From contig CAKSVM010000006.1 of the NCBI GenBank assembly GCA_934503195.1, positions 3,365 through 67,364 on the forward strand: a stretch of 64,000 nucleotides of DNA, read 5' to 3'. The notes under the pieces are model-generated. The model did no database searches, had not been told where the DNA came from, and worked only from the letters and a program-made list of their open reading frames with translations. This document shows positions 60,301 to 64,000 of the stretch, in pieces; positions within the stretch are counted from its first letter, which is position 1, and every line of letters begins with the position of its first letter. The position numbers and the translations under genes are program-made. The stretch is from an uncultured Eubacteriales bacterium (GTDB lineage: Bacteria; Bacillota; Clostridia; Oscillospirales; CAG-272).

Positions 60301-60939
60301 GTCGTCAAAAAGCTCGATTCTGACCGGATTCTCGGCGTAAGGTGGATAGATGTCGACAATTCCGCCGCGGACCGAATACTGTCCGACTCCGTCAACCATG
60401 TCCGAGCGGACATAGCCGTTCGCCTCAAGATACGAGACGAGCTTTGAGAGATCGCATTTCTCGTCGCGGTCGATCGTCAGCGTTCCCTCCTTCAGGAAGG
60501 CGATCGGCATCGTGTACTGCATCGCGGCGTCGGGCGTCGCGATCACACAGTCATACGGCGAGTCGGGCGTGACAAAGGCCGAGAGTGCCTTAAGACGCTC
60601 ATGCTCGTATTCGCGCGAGGAAACTATATTGTGGAAGACGAAATCACGGAGCGGGTACGAGAGCGGCTTCAGTGAGAGTTCTGACAGCGCGTTGAAGATC
60701 CGGAGTCCTTCCTTTTCGTCGTGAACAATTATGAGAGCCGGAACCTTGTATTTTTCGCGTGTCTTACGGATCACGGCGGCGTAGAATACGACTCTCGCGC
60801 CCTCGGAAAGTCCCGAGACGAGAATCGGGTGCGTGCTTTCGTGCCGTCTCGAATCAATGAGCTTCAGGATCTCGGAGGTCTCGCCCTCAAGGAGAATCGA
60901 GTCGGTGATAAGTCCGGTTTTGCTGATTATATCTGACAT
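57364..60939 (-). CDS. mfd: Transcription-repair coupling factor
   Basis: 1191 residues, the full length. It frees RNA polymerase stalled at DNA damage and recruits UvrA. The N-terminal UvrB-like part has PLRDFVFHN, YDCVIATPDAAMQYT and RGGIVDIYPPYAENPVRIELF. The RNA polymerase-interacting domain follows (DLEIGDYVVHQNHGIGQY, then KIKYAGTDLLYLPTDQLD). The RecG-like motor has Walker A LCGDVGFGKTEVAM, DEEQRFG, TLTATPIPRTLN and QIRGRVGRSSRRAYAY. The TRCF domain closes the protein. The gene starts 4 nt after pth and shares its promoter. Confidence 0.97.
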   Translation of the reverse strand: MSDIISKTGLITDSILLEGETSEILKLIDSRRHESTHPILVSGLSEGARVVFYAAVIRKTREKYKVPALIIVHDEKEGLRIFNALSELSLKPLSYPLRDFVFHNIVSSREYEHERLKALSAFVTPDSPYDCVIATPDAAMQYTMPIAFLKEGTLTIDRDEKCDLSKLVSYLEANGYVRSDMVDGVGQYSVRGGIVDIYPPYAENPVRIELFDDEIDQMGLFDIMTQRKIENIAKVTITPARELVLGEGKRAEIRAAVKAQIPKAKDDRVRGELSAELETIDGGLELPFIDKYMSIVYPEHTTLADYASYAAIMSDLKYPLVFVQESVACTERMKAYDFHIGSEIESLLENGEVSAKYSDYSRHEDTYGAFLDKNGALLINAFVSGVSGMKLAGMFGFHTKQTVSYADNTELLIEDLTSYAAGKFRTVLLCENDVTARNVIDALGEHGLQAIKQPDDKPYGILTLPEGITLVIPGFNLAGFELTGTRFAVLSMFQNPNSYSRTILSHGRKAKHNRSSQEKILSYNDLEIGDYVVHQNHGIGQYMGIEQLTVVGVTKDYIKIKYAGTDLLYLPTDQLDMVSKYIGSHSENGGVKLSKMGGSEWIKAKTKAKLAAKSMAKELIRLYAERQRREGFAFEEDDEMQREFEAAFQYDETDGQLQSIGEIKADMESKVPMDRLLCGDVGFGKTEVAMRAAFKAVMSGKQVAILVPTTILAMQHYQTLLARMRGFPVKVEMISRFRTPKEQAETLRSLRRGDVDIIVGTHRLVSSDVKFKDLGLVIVDEEQRFGVAQKEKLKQIAGNVDVLTLTATPIPRTLNMAMSGIRDMSVLDEAPGDRFPVQTFVMEYDELIITEAIKKELRRGGQVFFLHNTVDDIDGVAMRISKAVPEARIATAHGQMDKEQLSDIWSGMVMGEIDILVSTTIIESGVDVPNANTLIIDHADHLGLSQLHQIRGRVGRSSRRAYAYFTYPPNKSLSEVASKRLSAMREYTEFGSGFKIALRDLEIRGAGNLLGAEQHGQLDSIGYDLYVKILNDAVLEEKGEAPKPKFESTVDLSMDAYLPEKYIKSESQRMDIYKKIAHIETPEDLDDLADELMDRFGEIPRQADTLMYVSLTRALCSTARIPRLEQKGQMITIIPETFDPIRFAEASSKVNMTLNYQMAGRGSISWKIKGSRPLYDICELLKAYLECKPSK

Positions 60940-60943
60940 GGTT

Positions 60944-61576
60944 TCACCTCTGGTTCAGAAGATTCATCGCGCGGTCAAAGTCGCCCGAAAGTATTATCGG
61001 AAGGCCGTCGGCCGCCTTTGTGAGCGCGTCGAAGAAGGCCTTTTTCTCTGATTCCGAAAAGGTTCCGAGAACCCAGTCGGCAAGATCGTAGTCGGGGTGC
61101 GGCTTTTCGCCGACTCCGAGCCGCACGCGCGGAAAAGCGTCGGAATTCAGCTGATAGATTATCGATTTGAGCCCGTTGTGTCCTCCGTCGCTTCCCTTTT
61201 TCCGGACGCGGAGCTTTCCGGGCGCGAGGGTTATATCGTCGCATAAAACAATCACGTTTTCGGGCTTTATCTTATAGAAATCGGCCGCCTCGCGGATCGC
61301 CTCGCCCGAGTTGTTCATAAAGGTCTGCGGCTTCATCACAAGCCCGCGCTTTCCGTCAATCACGGCCTCGCCGACAATCGCCTTGAAGCGCGATCGGTCA
61401 ACCTTGAAATTATATTTTTCGGACAGGTAATCTATCGCCAAGAATCCGGCGTTGTGGCGGGTGAAGGTGTATTTGTCGCCGGGATTTCCGAGTCCGGCGA
61501 TTATGAACGAGATCGGGGATGAGGGCGCGGTCGGCGTCTTCTCAATTTTTTTGAAGAGATCGAATATGTCCGGCAT
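60944..61576 (-). CDS. pth: Peptidyl-tRNA hydrolase
   Basis: 210 residues. It releases tRNA from prematurely dropped peptidyl-tRNA. The motif AGLGNPGDKYTFTRHNAGFLAID carries the catalytic His (TRHNAG). KPQTFMNNSGEAI and LCDDITLAPGKLRVRKKGSDGGHNGLKSII complete the active site. About 25 extra residues (MPDIFDLFKKIEKTPTAPS) precede the normal beginning. The start with AAAGGAAG is the only one with a site, so the extension is probably real. The pth-mfd pairing is widespread in Firmicutes. Confidence 0.96.
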   Translation of the reverse strand: MPDIFDLFKKIEKTPTAPSSPISFIIAGLGNPGDKYTFTRHNAGFLAIDYLSEKYNFKVDRSRFKAIVGEAVIDGKRGLVMKPQTFMNNSGEAIREAADFYKIKPENVIVLCDDITLAPGKLRVRKKGSDGGHNGLKSIIYQLNSDAFPRVRLGVGEKPHPDYDLADWVLGTFSESEKKAFFDALTKAADGLPIILSGDFDRAMNLLNQR

Positions 61577-61610
61577 GAAATTTTACTTCCTTTCGAAAAC
61601 GCCGAAAAGC

Positions 61611-61630
61611 CCACGTGACGTGTCACGTGG
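61611..61630. promoter_or_regulatory. Inverted repeat in the pth leader
   Basis: CCACGTGAC and GTCACGTGG are perfect 9-bp arms separated by GT. It lies about 20 bp downstream of the likely pth start site and before its ribosome site. It can be a repressor operator or an RNA hairpin. No T run adjoins it. Confidence 0.5.
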
Positions 61631-61655
61631 AGCGGCGGTATTTTTCAGAGACTTT

Positions 61656-61684
61656 ATTATACCACGATGGCTCTGTTTTGTCAA
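61656..61684 (-). promoter_or_regulatory. pth-mfd promoter
   Basis: TTGACA (61679-61684), 17 bp, TATAAT (61656-61661) on the minus strand. Confidence 0.88.
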
Positions 61685-61703
61685 GTCTTTTTAATGAAAT
61701 TTC

Positions 61704-61732
61704 TTGACAAAGCATTCTTTGTGTGATATAAT
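61704..61732 (+). promoter_or_regulatory. Promoter of the SGNH hydrolase gene
   Basis: TTGACA (61704-61709), 17 bp, TATAAT (61727-61732). It is back to back with the pth-mfd promoter. Confidence 0.88.
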
Positions 61733-61762
61733 GAATCAAAAAACGAGAAAGGACGTACGCAA

Positions 61763-62398
61763 TTGAAAAAAATTTTTCTCATCGGCGACTCCGTGCGTCA
61801 GGGCTACGACAGATACGTAAAAGCCGCGTTGAAGGATATCGCCGAGGTTTCCTGGCCAGGCGAAAACTCGATGTACTCGGTTCACGTCCTCCGCTGGCTC
61901 CATGAGTACAAGCGTCAGTACAAACTCCCTGACGACCTCGACTGCATCCACTGGAACGCCGGGCTCTGGGACACGCTGACTCTCCCCGGCGTCGGAATCG
62001 TCACCCCGCTTGAAGTTTACAAGAACAACATCGACCGCGTCTGCCGGAGAATGCGCGATCTCTTCCCGAAGGCCGTCTGCGTCTTCGCGACAAGCACTCC
62101 GGTCATCGAGTCGAGATTCGACAAATCCTCCGCGATCCGTTACAACCGCGACATCGAGGAGTACAACGCGGCCGCGATCGAAATCGTGAAAAGCCACGGA
62201 CAGCTCGTCGATGATCTCTATTCGACTCTTATCGGAGTCCCGGAGGAATTCTACGACGGTCCGACTCACCCCTACACCGAGGCCGGGACGAAGATTCTCA
62301 CCGACGCCGTGGTAAAGTCGGTCTGCGGCGCGCTCGGACTTGAGATCCCGCAATATGATTTTCCCGGTCTTTTCGCGAGAAAATTCCTCGGCGAATAA
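61763..62398 (+). CDS. SGNH/GDSL-family hydrolase
   Basis: 211 residues from a TTG at 61763 with AAAGGA upstream. The nucleophile block is FLIGDSVRQGY (GDS near the N-terminus). The third block is HWNAGLWD, and the catalytic Asp-His pair is in DGPTHPYTEAG. There is no signal peptide, so it works in the cytoplasm. Such esterases remove acyl or acetyl groups, often from sugars. The substrate is unknown. It is a single gene with its own promoter. Confidence 0.9.
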   Translation: MKKIFLIGDSVRQGYDRYVKAALKDIAEVSWPGENSMYSVHVLRWLHEYKRQYKLPDDLDCIHWNAGLWDTLTLPGVGIVTPLEVYKNNIDRVCRRMRDLFPKAVCVFATSTPVIESRFDKSSAIRYNRDIEEYNAAAIEIVKSHGQLVDDLYSTLIGVPEEFYDGPTHPYTEAGTKILTDAVVKSVCGALGLEIPQYDFPGLFARKFLGE

Positions 62399-62539
62399 CC
62401 CCGGACCGACCGGAAATGTAAATTTATGACCATGTTTTATGCGAAAGTAACAATTTCCAACCGGATATCGGCCGAATATGAATGAAATCGAAGAAAATTA
62501 TAAATTTTTCAAAATTCACTGGATATTTCCGATAAAATA

Positions 62540-62548
62540 TGGTATAAT
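62540..62548 (+). promoter_or_regulatory. Extended -10 promoter of ppdK
   Basis: TGGTATAAT gives a TG-extended -10 box with TATAAT at 62543-62548. No good -35 is present at 17 bp. The leader is about 103 nt, with a small CGCA-GAC-TGCG hairpin followed by CTTTTT, which might attenuate weakly. The rest of the 259-bp gap before it is AT-rich and shows nothing else. Confidence 0.65.
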
Positions 62549-62657
62549 GTATTGTGCAGCCGCAGACTGCGCTTTTTCGCGCCTTTTCGCCTGAGCGTCA
62601 TTTTGCGGAGCCTTGTATAACCGTGCTGATAAATTATTATATATGGAGGGTATACCA

Positions 62658-64000
62658 ATGAGCAAAAAGTATTGTTACCTTTTCTCCGAGGGCAACGCGA
62701 AGATGCGTGAGCTTCTCGGCGGTAAGGGCGCGAACCTCGCGGAGATGACCAACTTAGGTCTTCCCGTTCCTCAGGGCTTCACCATTTCGACCGAAGCCTG
62801 CACCCAGTACTATGAGGACGGCAAGCAGATCAATTCCGAAATCATGGCTGAGATCATGGAGTACATCGAGAAGATGGAGACCATCACCGGCAAGAAGTTC
62901 GGCGACATGGAGAATCCGCTTCTCGTCTCGGTCCGTTCCGGCGCGCGCGCATCCATGCCCGGCATGATGGACACCATTCTCAACCTCGGTCTCAACGAGG
63001 ACGTTGTTAACGTCATCGCGAAGAAGTCCGGCAACCCCAGATGGGCTTGGGACTGCTACAGAAGATTCATCCAGATGTATTCCGACGTCGTTATGGAAGT
63101 CGGCAAGAAGTACTTCGAGCAGCTCATCGACAAGATGAAGGCTGAAAAGGGCGTAACTCAGGATATCGAGCTGAACGCTGACGATCTCCACGAGCTCGCT
63201 AATCAGTTCAAGGCTGAGTACAAGGCTAAGATCGGTGTAGATTTCCCGACCGACCCCAAGGAGCAGCTCATGGGTGCTATCAAGGCCGTCTTCCGTTCGT
63301 GGGACAACCCCAGAGCGAACGTTTACCGCCGCGACAACGATATTCCGTACAGCTGGGGCACCGCTGTCAACGTCCAGATGATGGCGTTCGGCAACATGGG
63401 CGAGACCTCCGGCACCGGCGTCGCCTTCACCCGTGACCCCGCAACCGGCGAGAAGAAGCTCATGGGCGAGTTCCTGATGAACGCGCAGGGCGAGGACGTC
63501 GTCGCGGGCGTTCGTACTCCCATGCCGATCTCCAAGATGGCTGAGATCATGCCCGAGGTCTTCGAGCAGTTCAAGAACATCTGCCAGACCCTTGAGAACC
63601 ACTATCACGATATGCAGGATATGGAGTTCACCATCGAGGACAAGCACCTCTATATGCTCCAGACCCGTAACGGTAAGAGAACCGCTAAGGCAGCTCTCAA
63701 GATCGCGTGCGACCTCGTCGACGAGGGAATGATCACCGATAAGGACGCTGTCCTCATGATCGATCCCCGCAACCTCGACACCCTCCTCCACCCGCAGTTC
63801 GACCCGGCGGCTCTCAAGAAGGCTGAGCCGGTCGCAAAGGCACTCGCCGCTTCTCCCGGAGCCGCAGCTGGTAAGATCGTCTTCACCGCTGAGGACGCCA
63901 AGGAGTGGAAGGCTCGCGGCGAAAAGGTCGTTCTCGTCCGTCTCGAGACCTCTCCTGAGGACATCGAGGGCATGAAGGCAGCTCAGGGCATCCTCACCGT
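62658..64000 (+). CDS. ppdK: Pyruvate phosphate dikinase, 5' part
   Basis: The first 447 codons of about 870 are inside the window and the frame is open at the edge. The start has GGAGG 11 nt upstream. The N-terminal nucleotide-binding domain reads LLGGKGANLAEMTNLGLPVPQGFTIST, LVSVRSGARASMPGMMDTILNLGLN and GETSGTGVAFTRDPATGEK. The swivelling domain begins ALAASPGAAAGKIVF and stops just before the phospho-His loop. It interconverts pyruvate, ATP and phosphate with phosphoenolpyruvate, AMP and pyrophosphate, a glycolytic step in many anaerobes. Codon bias here is strong, as for a highly expressed gene. Confidence 0.97.
   Translation, partial: MSKKYCYLFSEGNAKMRELLGGKGANLAEMTNLGLPVPQGFTISTEACTQYYEDGKQINSEIMAEIMEYIEKMETITGKKFGDMENPLLVSVRSGARASMPGMMDTILNLGLNEDVVNVIAKKSGNPRWAWDCYRRFIQMYSDVVMEVGKKYFEQLIDKMKAEKGVTQDIELNADDLHELANQFKAEYKAKIGVDFPTDPKEQLMGAIKAVFRSWDNPRANVYRRDNDIPYSWGTAVNVQMMAFGNMGETSGTGVAFTRDPATGEKKLMGEFLMNAQGEDVVAGVRTPMPISKMAEIMPEVFEQFKNICQTLENHYHDMQDMEFTIEDKHLYMLQTRNGKRTAKAALKIACDLVDEGMITDKDAVLMIDPRNLDTLLHPQFDPAALKKAEPVAKALAASPGAAAGKIVFTAEDAKEWKARGEKVVLVRLETSPEDIEGMKAAQGILT

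Overview
The window looks like a chromosomal piece of a high-GC (estimated by eye in the upper 50s percent) anaerobic Clostridia-type Firmicute, probably gut-associated. The support is the consensus sigma-A promoters (TTGACA-17-TATAAT), AGGAGG-type ribosome binding sites, lipoproteins with short Firmicute lipoboxes, CpsB/CpsCD-type capsule regulation, pyruvate phosphate dikinase, an electron-bifurcating-type lactate dehydrogenase, and a glycyl-radical-enzyme microcompartment. I saw no rRNA, tRNA, CRISPR array, prophage or insertion sequence. The lineage below class is not determined.

Layout. 0-10.7 kb: housekeeping and small accessory genes (partial hypothetical, propeller lipoprotein, winged-helix AlkZ-like protein, asnS, glnA with an ANTAR regulator, purF, GNAT, XRE regulator, azlCD). 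10.8-23.7 kb: one long minus-strand operon for a bacterial microcompartment (BMC), from a single good promoter (23703-23731) to a terminator (10750-10785). Its order is HAD phosphatase, glycyl radical diol dehydratase, activase, PduU-like shell, PduV/EutP GTPase-like, class II aldolase, GlcG-like protein, Zn-alcohol dehydrogenase, four BMC-H shell proteins, BMC-P vertex protein, PduS, PduT, Fe-alcohol dehydrogenase. 23.9-27.4 kb: heterodimeric ABC exporter. 27.7-29 kb: parvulin and a broken acetyltransferase. 29-37.3 kb: exopolysaccharide control operon (CapD-like, CpsB phosphatase, Ig-like protein, two tandem BY-kinases, signal-peptidase-like protein, LCP ligase). 37.6-42.3 kb: lactate module (EtfB, ferredoxin-EtfA, FAD-linked lactate dehydrogenase, LarA racemase). 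42.5-47.8 kb: two-component system and Ca-type P-ATPase. 47.8-52 kb: two lipoproteins that join a propeller to a solute-binding domain. 52-64 kb: PepF, beta-helix protein, hydrolase, AT-richer lipoprotein, mfd-pth, SGNH hydrolase, 5' part of ppdK.

The most interesting system is the BMC. It has the parts for lactaldehyde/1,2-propanediol chemistry (aldolase, dehydrogenase, GRE dehydratase, alcohol dehydrogenase) but no CoA-acylating aldehyde dehydrogenase, no PduL/Pta phosphotransacylase and no acetate kinase anywhere in the 13-kb operon. The encoded route can therefore be wholly reductive (lactaldehyde to propanediol to propanal to propanol), with PduT/PduS able to carry electrons across the shell. 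Three enzymes carry recognisable encapsulation helices. One BMC-H gene has a 111-residue disordered N-terminal extension and a second, in-frame start with its own perfect Shine-Dalgarno, so it probably makes two shell proteins. Several strong RNA hairpins, one a three-way junction, lie between genes of the operon.
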